From contig JAWUZG010000051.1 in NCBI GenBank assembly GCA_036785705.1, positions 14,784,501-14,848,500 of the forward strand: a DNA stretch of 64,000 nucleotides. Direction: 5' to 3'. Below the pieces are notes generated by a model that saw only the letters and a list, made by a program, of their open reading frames with translations, was not told the origin of the DNA and made no database searches. This DNA comes from Acanthornis magna. Taxonomy: Eukaryota; Chordata; Aves; Passeriformes; Acanthizidae. The translations under genes were made by a program, and so were the position numbers. Below are positions 10,601 through 22,316 of the stretch, piece by piece (the stretch's first letter is position 1; each line of letters begins with the position of its first letter).

Positions 10601-12869
10601 TGATTTCCATGGTCCCTTCTTAAGGCCAGAGAGTCAGAGGCAGCTGTATATGACATTAAACATGATGTATCCTTATGTAGGTTTAGCTATGGATTATTTT
10701 GTCAACAGCCTTACCTGGCCAGCTGGGCCAGCGAGGCTTGTGCAGCTGTGTAGCCTTCCGTCTTTGCCTTGTTCCTAAAATACCGTGGGGCTGGCAGTGA
10801 AAGAAGGAGCTCACTTGAATCCAAGAGGAATGATAAAAACAGAAACAAGAGGTACCAGGGACCTCCACCCATCTGAGTCAAGGAGCACTCTGTGTTTGAT
10901 GTCCCACTTCCATTTTATCAGCTGGAAGATGTCCTGGTAGCTTCCACTCGCAGTGGGGGTGGTGCTGCTCTCTGACCACCATCTGGGAGCCAGTGAGGAC
11001 TAAGTCTTTATCAGCCATTGGATAATAATCATGGAAGAACAGAAAATTTGGGTGGGAGAGGAGGATCCATCTAGTTCACTCCTGCTCCTGAATTAAGAAT
11101 TAGCTAGACGTGCCCGTCTCCCCTCATGGAGATGCCACTTCCTCCAAAGAAAACTGGTTTCATTGATTGACTATACATGGAAAATTAGCAGATGTTCCCT
11201 CTGGATCTCCCTTCCTGTAATTTCGGGTTTTTTCTACCCATAATGAGCACAAAAAAGATTAATTCCCTTTCTCTTTATGTCTATTTTTAAAATATTTGAA
11301 GTTCATTGATGAGCCATCCCCTCTATTGTCTCTTTTCTAAATCAAGTTATGCAAATTCCTTTGGCTTTTCATCGTGAGCCATGTTTGCTAGACTTCTGGT
11401 CATCCCCAATTCTGTCCTCTGACTCTCCAGCTGTTCAACATCCTCCCTTAATTAAAGCACCAGGAACTGGTGCTGATCTTCCAGCTGAGTCCTCTTCTGG
11501 CCCTCATATGGAACAAAGGAGGCAGATTATGCCAATACTCCTGTTTATTCAGCTGTGATGATAGATAGTATTTTTGTGTTCATTACTCAGCAGTATGTTC
11601 CTTATTTCTTTAGATGTGCCATTCCATCCTGAGATGAAGAAAGGAGACAAACACTTTTGTTCATCTCTTCCAAACAAAGAAAGAGTGTCATCTCTTCTTC
11701 AACTCAGATAAGAGTCAGGCGAAGGGTAACAGAAGTCTCAATTCTCAGAGATCTACCACCTAGCAAAGAACTCTCATTTTTTGCTAAAAGCATTGACAGG
11801 TGGCAGATGACATAAAAAGACTCCACGCCAAATACATGGCAGAGACACCCTATACATCCAGAAAGTCACCTCAGAGATTGTTCAGTGCCAAGAACAATCT
11901 CTATCATGAAAGGTCCACCTCAACCTTGAGATTTCATGGTGGTGGAAGGGCAGAAAATAAAGGAGATTTTAATGAATCTCAGTGTTAATGAGACTGTGGA
12001 CTCAAAAGTACAAATCAGAGGCTCCTTTTACCCTTGAGACTGAATTAGTGCTTAAGCTGAGCCTGTGGGCTCTGGAATACCAGAACTGATGCCTTCAGGA
12101 AAGCAAACCTCTGCTGGTGCATTGGAAATTGGCTTGTCTACTATTGCTGGACTCCCAGTGGAGCTGCAGTCCTCTCTTGAAAGCAGAGAATTTGCTCTCA
12201 AGAGGCCACAGTATGGGATCAGAGGCTGCCCCAATCCCCACAGCCCAAGGCTGACCCACTACAGAGGCATTCCTCTGGCTGACACTGACTCTGAGAGCAG
12301 GGAAACAGCTGAGTTGAGGCAGCACGACCCTGTTTGCCCACTGATCTGTGGCAGCTTTCCACTGAGGGCTTTCTCTGTCTCACAGCAGCTTTGCATGAAG
12401 CTTTCAGCTTGGGACACACTGCAGCCTCCAGATTCCTCCCTGCAGTGCTGCTCTCCAGCTCATGCACAGCTGGTGTTTGAAAGCTAAATACTTTCAAAGA
12501 AGATGCTGTTTGCCTCACAAAACTGCATCCTAGCTTTTCCGGATTATTTCTCCAGGTCGCCAAGATCATGTAAAGTAATTTCAAACCCTTCAAATATATT
12601 CTCTATTATGTAACCCATCGGATTAATTTAGAAGTTAACAATAGAGATCTCGATCAACATATACTTTCAAGTGAAGTGTGAGCTCTCAGGGACTACTCTC
12701 TGAATATATTTTTCAGCCAGTGTTGCTCTCAACTGCTGAAAATTGTACACAGACAGTATTTCCTTAGCTTGCTTCTGAAAAGCTCATATGAGACAATGCT
12801 CAAAGCCTCACTACAGTTAAAATAATCTTTCTGCTGTCCTTCCCTAGCCACAAGTCCCATCACAGGAGC
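4641..12869. other. 5' flank of HAO2, no gene recognised
   Basis: About 8.2 kb upstream of the first HAO2 coding exon. It should hold the promoter and untranslated first exon(s), but I cannot place them. Three things stand out. There is a perfect 9-bp stem hairpin at 7082-7106. There is a 136-codon minus-strand open frame at 8035-8445 with no recognised domain. A purine-rich, more GC-rich patch at about 9400-9720 and a similar one at 12050-12490 give several overlapping open frames without protein signatures. Confidence 0.6.
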
Positions 12870-13160
12870 ATACTAGACTGGTTTGGTATGATTTGTTCTT
12901 AATAAATCCACCCTGGTTGGCACTCACCTTGTAGTTGACTCCTGGAGGCTCAACAATTGCTTCCCCTGCCCCCTCATTATTGAAAAAAAAATGTAAAAGG
13001 CAACACATTTATCTCTGTACCTCACAGTTTCTCAAGGATAGCAGCTAATAGTGCTGGCATTGCTTCAGACAATCCTCCCAGTATCCTAGCAGGAACTTCA
13101 TCAAGTCCAGCTGATTCAAAAACATCCAACATATCTAAGTCTCTTTCATGATATTGCTTG
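12870..13160 (-). mobile_element. Decayed LINE reverse-transcriptase fragment (CR1/L2-like), minus strand
   Basis: Read on the minus strand, 13114-13079 gives SAGLDEVPARIL, followed by GGLSEAMPALLAAILEKL. This is the block that reads roughly GPDEIPARVLKELA... in CR1/L2-clade reverse transcriptases. Further on, 12918-12874 reads NQGGFIKNKSYQTSL, the counterpart of the NQHGFxKxKSCxTNL block. The two are in the right order, but the spacing is shortened and a stop and frame changes lie between them. It is an old, dead copy. The exact family needs a repeat library. Confidence 0.6.
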
Positions 13161-14814
13161 GTCTTGCAGCAAATTGAAAACATTCTCAGACATTCTTAGC
13201 AAAACAAAGGCCCTAGACAATAATTTTGAAATTAAAATATTCCCCAACAGGCTGGAAAACCCAGGTAGCTGGGGCAAGCTGATACATTTGGAAAAGGCCA
13301 GGCTCAACATGCGTACCCTTATGAGATAAAAAATGGGAAAGTTCTGAATCCTCAAGAAAATCACAATAAAGAAGATGTAAGTGATCTAGCAGGGAAAGGA
13401 AAACAAACATAATGGATTTTATACAAGGTGCCAATAAAAGAACCAAAGTAGTGGTACACTCACTTCTACACAATGTTTGAAATCTGAAAAAGGAGATAGG
13501 GAAGCAGGATGTTTGATCCAAAATGCAGACACCGATTTATCATACATACTGGAAACCTGGAACAAAGAAGACCATCAAAGGGACATTAAACACAGGGTAT
13601 GAAATACAGAGATAAATTGTGCAGGAGGCAGAGCATTGCTCCACCTCATTGAAGGCTCATGATCAAATAAAATTTACAAGGTCACCATCTCAAGGAAATT
13701 ATGTCTGTACTGGCTGGGATTCCAGCCCTAAATAGGAAGGTTATTGTTATGACAGAAAATGTTACTGACCCTGGATAGCAAAATGCCTTGAATTTAATAC
13801 ACTGGAAGAAATCAGAGAGGCAGGAAAAACAGTAGCAATGGGAGACATGAACTGCCCTCCTGTAGACTGACAAATGTCATACCAGCAGATGAAACAGAGA
13901 TGACATTTTTGGGCTCTGTCAGCAATTATTCCACGGAGCATCTGCTCAGAGCCCACAGGAGCAAAGGCAGTCCTCAGCTTTGTGGCTCTGGCCCTTCCAA
14001 TGGAAGCTCCACTCTGTGACAGTGACCACAGAGGGCTCAGCTTCACCAGCTCTAGAGGAGCACTGCAGGCCAAATACGCCAGTGCCATTGTCCTCCGCTT
14101 CAAGAAAAGCCATGCAGGAATGAGGGAGCTTGTTAAAAAGAATCTAGAAAGGTCAGCAAAGACAAATCCTAACAAACAGAATGGAAACTTCTGAAGAACA
14201 CCAGACTGGAAGCACAACACCGCTGCGTATGACCTATTGAGAAAGGCCAGAGAATGGATTAAAGGAGGCCAGCACACATAAACAGCCAAGTAAGCAAGTT
14301 TATTAGCAGCAAAAAGGCAATTTCCAAAAAGATGTCTATTGTATCCAAACCAATAAAATGAAAAGAATAGTGTTGTCAGGCAGATTAAAAGCAAAAATCC
14401 TAAAAGAGTTTGAGGAGAACTAGCTAAAGAAATCAAAACTAGTACTTCATCAAAAATGTCTGAAGAAAAATCTTGCTAGGGGCTCTGCATGGTCAGCTAG
14501 CGATTAGGCAAAAATCAGAGACAATTAAACCATTCTGCAGTGCTTTTCATTGGGAAGAAAAGGAAAAAAAATCCATAGAGGGGAAAATGCAAAAGATGTA
14601 TCTGAAATCAAAGCAGTTGTGGATGAGATTTTGTTTCACAAAGTGAACTATAACAAATTGTTGGAGCCAGATGATACCTAGCAGAAATCAAGGGTGGAAA
14701 TGCTGAATCACTAATCACAGTGTGCGACCTTCACCTTGGAACCTCCTTGGGACCTGAAGGGTGACAGATATGAAGCCAGTCTATGAAACAGGTCCTGGAG
14801 GGCTTCCAGGGAAT

Positions 14815-14820
14815 CAGAGT
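14815..14820 (+). repeat. Left copy of 6-bp direct repeat CAGAGT
   Basis: Identical to 14932-14937 on the other side of the palindrome. Candidate target-site duplication; six bases could also match by chance. Confidence 0.5.
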
Positions 14821-14821
14821 T

Positions 14822-14930
14822 CTTCTGGAGCTGTGCTTGTTCACATTTCTAGGTTTAAAACCTACCGTGAAGTTACACTTCACGATAGGTTTTAAGCCTA
14901 GAAATGTGAACAAGCACAGCTTCAGAAGAC
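14822..14930. repeat. Near-perfect 109-bp palindrome (53-bp arms, 3-bp centre), probable inserted foldback element
   Basis: The left arm 14822-14874 is the reverse complement of the right arm 14878-14930 except for three pairs (14829/14923, 14855/14897, 14866/14886). The centre is TAC (14875-14877). CAGAGT stands directly outside on both sides (14815-14820 and 14932-14937), one base from each arm. The palindrome splits a conserved reverse-transcriptase block of the surrounding LINE. Removing it with one CAGAGT copy (117 bp) lets that frame resume in register. This fits an insertion with a 6-bp target duplication, such as a MITE-like foldback element. A replication template switch is the alternative. 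I know of no named family with this sequence. Confidence 0.9.
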
Positions 14931-14931
14931 C

Positions 14932-14937
14932 AGAGTG
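14932..14937 (+). repeat. Right copy of 6-bp direct repeat CAGAGT
   Basis: Pairs with 14815-14820. The LINE frame continues from here as Gln-Ser-Val-Leu-Leu. Confidence 0.5.
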
Positions 14938-15345
14938 TGCTTCTGTCAGAGGGCAAATTCTGCTATTGATAAATCTTTAGCATTCAGTAGAGAATTCATT
15001 GATATGTGAAGAAATAGAATATACCTCAAGTGAGTCAAAATCTTTGTGCAAAGGGAAGTCTTCTCTGAGAGCCTTCCTATGATATCTCTGAAAGGATCAG
15101 CAGCAGATGGTCAAAGACAGCTCTGTAGACAGAATCTGCCTTGAAATGTCCCTCACCAAAGCCTGCAAAGTACCCTAAAAGCCAATGCATAAGAAGGAAA
15201 TTAATGAAAAATAATTAATTTAAATAAAAGAAAAATAGAGTAACAATAAACATTTTCAGAACAAATGTGTCTGGGGGAGTTGCACAAGGATCTGTGTTGG
15301 AGCTGCAAGTATCAAACCAGGAGAACAGCTTTCATATGTCACTCT

Positions 15346-15405
15346 CTCACATAGATTCCCAGAACTGTTTGGGTTGGAAAAGACCTGTACCAGTTCCTCC
15401 AGTAG
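15346..15405 (-). mobile_element. CR1 LINE 3'-end remnant, minus strand
   Basis: The stretch CATAGATTCCCAGAACTG followed by TTTGGGTTGGAAAAGACC matches the inverted CR1 tail (usually CATAGAATGGTTTGGGTTGGAAGGGACC). Similarity fades after about 15405, so the rest of the element is lost or too diverged to call. Confidence 0.65.
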
Positions 15406-18400
15406 AATGCTGTGGGACATGTGTCAAAGTCTGTCAATATGGTGCCATAGCCCCTTGAGTGACCAGTCTAATGCAGCACCATAGCTGCATTCAGGCCATG
15501 AGAAACAACTCTGCCTTACCTACCCATTATCAAAGCGCCCCTTGCCTTCAGATTCTTCAGTGTTCCTTCTCAGTCTCAGTGTGCAGCAGAAGGTACTGAG
15601 CTGTCTTCTCTCTAACTACACTTTACAGCTCCTCTATTTTGCATTTTTAAATAAATGGAAAAATGAACATTCTTTATAAACATGAGCTGCAAATAAAGGT
15701 ATTAGTTCACATCTCATTCTTTAAATATTGACAAATACTTTAATGATTTACAGCTCTTGGCACAACCACATGTCTTTGTTAAGTTTGCATTAGGATCAGT
15801 TATGCTGCTCAGCTTGCATTTCTTGTTCAATTTCATCTGATCATGCCAAGGTGTCATCAATACAGTCCTAGTCCTAGGCTCCTTTCTGCTTTATTATCTA
15901 TCTTCTTCTTCATCCAGATCTTCCCGTTTTCTTCATATTTATACATAGTGTTTATGGGAGGGGGAAGCAAAAAACCTGTATACTTTCAAACTATCCAAAA
16001 TTGTGAGCCCTGAAAGAACAGAAAGAATACCTTGGGTTTTGTTTGTTTTCTTGAACAGATTTCCTCCACTGAAACTGGGCATGAATTTGTTCAATTTGGC
16101 CTCCTCTCCTACTAGGTTATTAAAGACCTCCTTAGAATGTATTATCTACTACAATGAGAAATTTGAATGACTGCAGCATTTCCAGTGCAGTTTTTATTTT
16201 TTTATATGCACCATTTATTTATCATCATTTTATTTTAGGCCAAATGAAAGCTTGCGAAAAAAAATAAGCAATCAGTCTTCTTTAATTAAGGGCTATCATT
16301 CCCTCTGGTGAATTTGTGGAGAGCAGGAACAGAATAAATTTCTTTTCATTTCCTCACTGGGAATATTAAATGCAATGTAGCTAATTTGTCCGTGAATTAA
16401 ATTTCCAGCTCTTTTTCCAGCTCTTTAGTCCTGGTCTTATCTTTTATTTTACTGTAGCAGGGGAAGATGCAGTAGTATGCTAGCTGAGGGATAGCGGAGG
16501 GAATAAGTTCTGTATTCTGCTTGCTTTCTGGTATTGAATTTCTGTAACAAAGGGAAGTATATGCAGAAAATAATATATGTAGTTGCTCTAGGAATCAATT
16601 TCTTATCAGTCCTCTCAGTCTATTGAAAAAGAAATTTCCTTTAGACAGTAATATTTGCAATGAAGCTGGAATCATTATTTTTCAAATGGAGCATTCTTTC
16701 TCCATTTACACAGATTTCATGCATGTCACTTCTGCTGGCTCCTATTAGCCAGAAGGGTCTATGGTAGAAGCTTTAAAAACAGCCTCTCTCAATGCATTTT
16801 CATGGAGGTCCAGAGCCTTGGAAAGATTTGTGAGGGGCAGATGTTGGTGCCTGTGCAAGGGTTCCCCAGGCCAGCCTGAAGGACACCATAACTTCTTTGC
16901 TGTGCCTTGATTCCCTGCAGCACTTCCAGCCCTGCTCCTTCCAGAAGCAAGGGCGGTACTATCCTCCAATCAAGCATCTGCCCTGATGAAAAAGATTATT
17001 TCTTGAAAGTAAAATACTTGCAGAGGAAACAGGTTCTAACCCAGCAGAAAAATCTATCAGCTTGCAAAGAGAACCCACTGACAGTGCTGTACATTCATCT
17101 TCTCTCCCTTCCTCTGTCCCAAGGGCTTTATAAATGTTCAATGGATTTTTCAGCTGTGTTGTTTTTGAAGACTGAAGTTTGGCTGTTGCCCTGTTAGTTT
17201 GGATGTTGGTGGGAAATGTTGCTTACTTGTTGGCTACTGCATTGCTGTCCTGCTTACTTTTTCTCCGGCACAGCCAATTCTTTACCCTGTGAAAGCATTA
17301 TAATCTCAAGTATAGTAAATCATCTCACTAATAATGTCACCATAAAGTTATTATAGCTCATTATTCTTAATTAGTTTGCAGTGGTTCCACACTTTTCACC
17401 CAATGCCATGCAGGAGGGAAGAGAATAGACAGCCCTTCTCAGAGCAGAATTAAGGATGGGCTTCAAGAATGACCCTAAGGTAAATTTTAGATAAAATCAT
17501 GATCCATTTTTGTCCCCAATCTCCCATGTTTGGACTGTGTTTTACATGTGGCACAATGAGCAATTAACAAGCTTATACCAAGTTTAATAACTTGGTACTT
17601 ACTGAACAAGACTGAATATGTTTGTTACATTTACATGTGAATTGTTCATTCATGCAAAAAATTTCTTGCCCTAGTTACTGTAAGAGTTCAGTAAAAATTA
17701 CCTTGGTACGGAACTTGATGCTTCTGGAAGAAGCCTTTCTATGATCTGCTGTTCTACTTTTCCTTTACACCTAGATCTGTCTGCTAACCCACTAATCAAA
17801 TGGACTACTCCATAAATATTTACTTATTTACTGTATTTTCTATGTTTTTGTAGCTCTAGTTGAACTACGGCTCTTCTTTACAAGCTTTCTTAGGTGGCTG
17901 AGGAAAGCAAGGACTGTGGCTAGGGAGTGTCTGCAAAGCATAGCTTGTGATTTCCATACTCTATCTCACCTTTAGCCATTCACTTCTCTGGATGTTCTGT
18001 CACTTGGGACTTCTCTTTTTATTGAGAGACAATATCCTGCAGAAGATGCTATTTATGGCATCCAAATAATGATGTAGGACTCTTGACAGAAAGCTATTGG
18101 CAAGCAGTCACCTGCTTGTCAACACTTTAATTTTTTTCTCCTTATCTCTAGAAATTTTGGCATGCCTGTCTGGACTGCCCTAGGCCCAGCACACTGTAAA
18201 TTCTAACCAGACTATAAGATGGAAACTGATGTAGTAGTGGTGGGTGATCTGCTGGTAAAGCAGAGAGCACAGGTCTATCCTCGCCCTTCTGGGTTCTTGA
18301 GCATTGTTCTGGTACCTCGGCCCCACACCAGTTGTGGATGGTGTAGGTAAAGGATGATGTTGTTTCCTGGCAAGATATATTCAACAAGCAGTGTTGAATC

Positions 18401-21400
18401 TCCACCATCAGCCTCTTTTTCTGTGTAATCCAACAGATGTTTTCTCTGCTCTCTACCTGCTCTTCTCAAGGTGTACGCATTCAAGGCCTCAGTCCTTATG
18501 GCTGTGTCCTGTGCAGCCTGAGTCCACCATCCCCGAAATAATCCTGGGAAGTACAGGGCATGGTCACATCCAGAAGGCACCATCCTCAACAGAATACAGC
18601 TCCTAAAGCCTTGTGAAAAATGAGGAAGAAAATGCCTTTTTGCATTTTAGAGGGAATGAAGAAAGAATAAAGGGTAAGGTCAGTCAATAGTGACCTGCTT
18701 TGGAAAAACTCCTTGAAATGGAAGTTTGAATGCATCTTGTGTGGCTCAACGTTTGCCAGAGTGGAAAACCTGGGTGACAAAATTGGATCCAGGTCTGAAT
18801 AACATTTGCACATGGGTCAAACATATTGCATATATTTGATCTGGTTAGGCTCCATGGCTTAGACCAGAGGAAGAACCAAACAAAAGTAAAAAAATATATA
18901 AAAATGGCGTCTGTTTCTATTCTCTGGTATGTTCAGCACACTTAAAGTAGCTGTCTTATCTTTTTATGAAAAACATGCATGTATTTGAAGTCCTTTTCTC
19001 CACCTATCCTTTCCTCAAAGAGGCAGGGTCTGGGTTTATCATTTCCTGCTACAAGCAGGCCTATGACACAGGAACAGGGGCTCAAAAATTATGTTCGGAA
19101 AATAAAATAAAAATGCTTTAAGCAATCTACCCTCTGCTCATTACAAGGAATCCATATGCTCGGAGGTACAAAGCCAACCTCGTCCCTTTTCTGATTCACA
19201 CGGAGGACATTCACAGCAACACAGCATTTAAATATAGTGAACACAGATGTGTAAGTCATGCTGGCAGCAGTGGATAGTGAGAGCCCCAAATCTCTTTTGT
19301 GAAAACACATATGAACAACATCAAGGTTAAAGCAGAGCAGTTAATACTGCCTTAATACAGCACAAGCCTACTCCCAGAGTCTGTTACTCCCTTAGGCTTA
19401 GATCCCTTCCATTTGCACAGCTTGACAGTATGAGGACAACTGATGGTGGAAGAATATGGGCTCAGCATGTCAGCCCAGCAAAAGGAGATGAATAAGCATC
19501 ATACAGATGGTGTGTGCTTAGAGGAGAGGACAGGATGGAGACACTCTCCTTATAGCTGGACCAAAATTTAATCATCTGTGCACCTGGCTTCAGACAAAGT
19601 CAGAACGGAGATGTGGTTTTAGTTAGGGATGTAAGCTGCATCACAAAGGCAGAACGTCTATTAGTTAATGGCTAGTATCAGTTTTCATGCCTTTTAAGAC
19701 CATAAATATTTTAAATATCAAGGCCCTTTTCTTTCATGTGTGTATCTATTTCTCTTAAGTGCATTCCACTGCTGTCTGTTCTCTTCTCCTCTGGTCTGGT
19801 CTGCAAAAGATTATATATGATTTTGTCTGATGCCCACCTCCAAGCCCTCAGTCATGGAAGGTGTTCCTGGCTCACCACAGGTCATAGTCCATAACTATTT
19901 CATAATTCCTATTATCTTTGAGAGAGGATTTCACATGAGAAGACTGGGCACTCAGCCTCACAAAGACTGGAAATTATGACTCACAGCAGGGATCGAGCAC
20001 TTCTCTAGGAGATATGGATTAATTCAAGAAAGATAATGTGAAGCTGTGACAGAGTAAATATTCCACCTGCCTACACGTGTCTGGTACTGATACAGAGGCA
20101 CAAAAGCAGGCCTGTCTGACATGGTCAGAGAAGCTTCTGAGAGTCTCTAAACTACGGGCTGGAGTCTGAAATCCATGTCCGGCTGATATGGAGAGTTACT
20201 GTTTGATTCTCCAGATGTGCTCTCCCCCACTCCCCTCACCCATCATCTCATTTCCTCTCCATCAGTGGTTGTGGTATTTGGAGTGTGTTTCTACATATGA
20301 GACCTTTCTTATTTGTTTCTTTGCAGGTTTTATTAGTAAGGCATGCTGCTATTTTGCCCTTATGATGAGGAATACACTGACCTCTCCTTTGTCTTGCTCA
20401 GCTTTGTTCTTTTTCCACTCCCCTTGTCATGCCTTGCCTGGCATGACAAGCGCAAATAGTCTTGCTTCCTCTTCTATGTATTTTTTCCACTTCAGCTCTT
20501 TGCATTCGTTAGACATGAATATTAGTCATGTCTTTTTGTACTGTCACGTGCAATAGAAATACCCAAGTGAGGAGGCTGACAGCACAGGTGAATTGTAGAA
20601 TTGTGTTAGAGAGAAACAGTGTCTGTGAATTTAGGACAACAGTCCACACCTTAGATCAGCTTCTGGGATGGGACTGAACCCCCTGAAAAACACTCACATA
20701 ATTAATTTGTGATAGATAATGCCATCTCTTTCAAGTTTTTTGTTATGAGGATACCAAACGTTAATGAAACTAGCATACTTTGCGTTTCCAAAACTAACAA
20801 TAGGATCTAAATGGTAGCTAAATACTATCTGGGGGATGTTGGCATCTCTCAGGTGGTGAGGGGACTGAACAATTTTAGGGACAGCAGAGAGGCAACTCCA
20901 GGATTTTTATTCCCCATCTTACAAACAAAGATTAATAACCCTGTATTAACCTCTGACATCATCTGATGGCAACAAAATAGAGCTGAAACCCAAAGAGTTT
21001 TCACCATATGAAGCTTATATGTCTTTAACATGGGTTTTTTTGAGTGCATACTTTATAAATTTTGTCATTTTCTGTGAGTAAAAGCCTTCCTGCAGAATTG
21101 GTCATATATCCACACTCATCTGGGTATGTCATGTGGGTCTTCTGCGTCTCTGATGGTTAAGTGGTTCGGTTCCCTGTAGGCACTTCAGCATTATGACTCT
21201 TCTCTATTGTAATAACTAGAAACATGAAAAATATCTACCTTTATCAAGCTTAATGAATAGGCAAGTTTGTAATCACTTGCCTGCTGGTGAGGCTTCTGTG
21301 TCTAAAACTAGATTAACTCTCCAACTTTCACAGTCATCTGTTTAGAGGTGTTTAGCTAAACTGAGTGGATACATCAAATGTTGCTTTCATATTGTCCTTT

Positions 21401-22288
21401 GAGAACAATCTGTTAGACCTCAAGCAGCTGGGGTCCAGATTGGAAGGAAGATGCCTACAGCAATTGAGTGTGTCATTTAACATCATGAGCTTCACAGAAG
21501 GTGCTAAAGGGAGCTGGCATGCAAGATATGCAAAGGACATAGGGATTCAATCATACTCTGCACAGTTCCAGTCAACCCCATTGGAAAGAAAGAATGAAGT
21601 GAAATTTGTGCTATTATCTAGGAATGATTCAAAACACTTTGAAGTCAATGGAAAGATTTTCACTGACTTCCAGAGCTCTGAATCAGGTCCTGGGTAGTCT
21701 TATACAGAATGACAGGGAACTTTCATCTTCAGGAATTCCTTTCAAGGGACATTGCATTAAATGGCCTTGACTAGCTGTCAAGGTCAGTGTATCTTTAGAT
21801 AATGAAATGGAAAATGTTTGGATCTTCATGGCAACTTCAGCTGTTGTCCACTAAGCAATTAAAATCTAGACACCTCTACTGAGATGTATACATCTATATT
21901 TAACTTTAATATAACTGAGGTCATATATGCAGAGAGGACAAGCTTTTAGACCTTGGCCCTGGCATTGAAGTTCATGACAACTGTGGGTGATTATCAGGTC
22001 TAAAAAAATTAGTCTCTTGCTTAGGTGCCTAAATAGAGATTACTCTGAGGGATGCATACAGGAAGAGGATCTGTATTTAAAAATGGATACCCGAGTTTGT
22101 TCACAAACAGACCTTTGTTCTTATGTAAATCTGTGCAGAGAAGAATCCTTCCAGAAACATCCTTAGGGACTGCATCCTGAAGTGCATCCTAGCTGCAGCC
22201 AAACTAGCCAGCTGTTTGGAATTTGAATAAATGACTGTTCCCCAACATTTGAACATTTATCATATAGAGTTTATTTAATTATTTTTAC
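15406..22288. other. Non-coding stretch, no gene recognised
   Basis: AT-rich DNA. It contains one perfect hairpin (20423-20450) and a GTCAATGG/TGACTTCC-type stretch at about 21636-21695 that resembles very old amniote repeats. No splice-flanked exon with a recognisable protein was seen. Confidence 0.55.
20423..20450. repeat. Perfect 11-bp inverted repeat with 6-base loop
   Basis: CTTGTCATGCC (20423-20433) and GGCATGACAAG (20440-20450) are exact reverse complements around TTGCCT. Function unknown. Confidence 0.85.
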
Positions 22289-22316
22289 ATATATATATAT
22301 ATATATACACACACAC
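22289..22316 (+). repeat. (AT)9(AC)5 microsatellite
   Basis: Nine AT units (22289-22306) run directly into five AC units (22307-22316). Confidence 0.95.

Larger units (their letters stand above)
13560..15320 (+). mobile_element. Decayed LINE, endonuclease to reverse transcriptase (CR1/L2-like), plus strand
   Basis: Marks of a non-LTR retrotransposon appear in order on the plus strand. EEIREAGKTVAMGDMNCPPVD has its GDxN endonuclease motif at 13841-13852. A TGA at 13868 stands where the conserved Trp is expected. EPTG and then SDH (14021-14029) lie in the same frame. Linker-like sequence ending NKLLEPDD follows near 14660. GPGGLPGN is at 14791-14814 and SVLLSEGKF after 14935, matching the GDPGNYRPVSLTSxPGK block. 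VPHQ is at 15148-15159 and SGGVAQGSVL at 15270-15299, the counterpart of GVPQGSVLG. Many stops and indels show it is long dead. The left boundary is approximate. A palindrome interrupts it at 14821-14931. Confidence 0.62.

Noticed and set aside
12065..12487. 140-codon plus-strand open frame in a GC-richer patch
   Set aside because: Overlapping frames of similar length exist on the other strand and no protein family is recognised.
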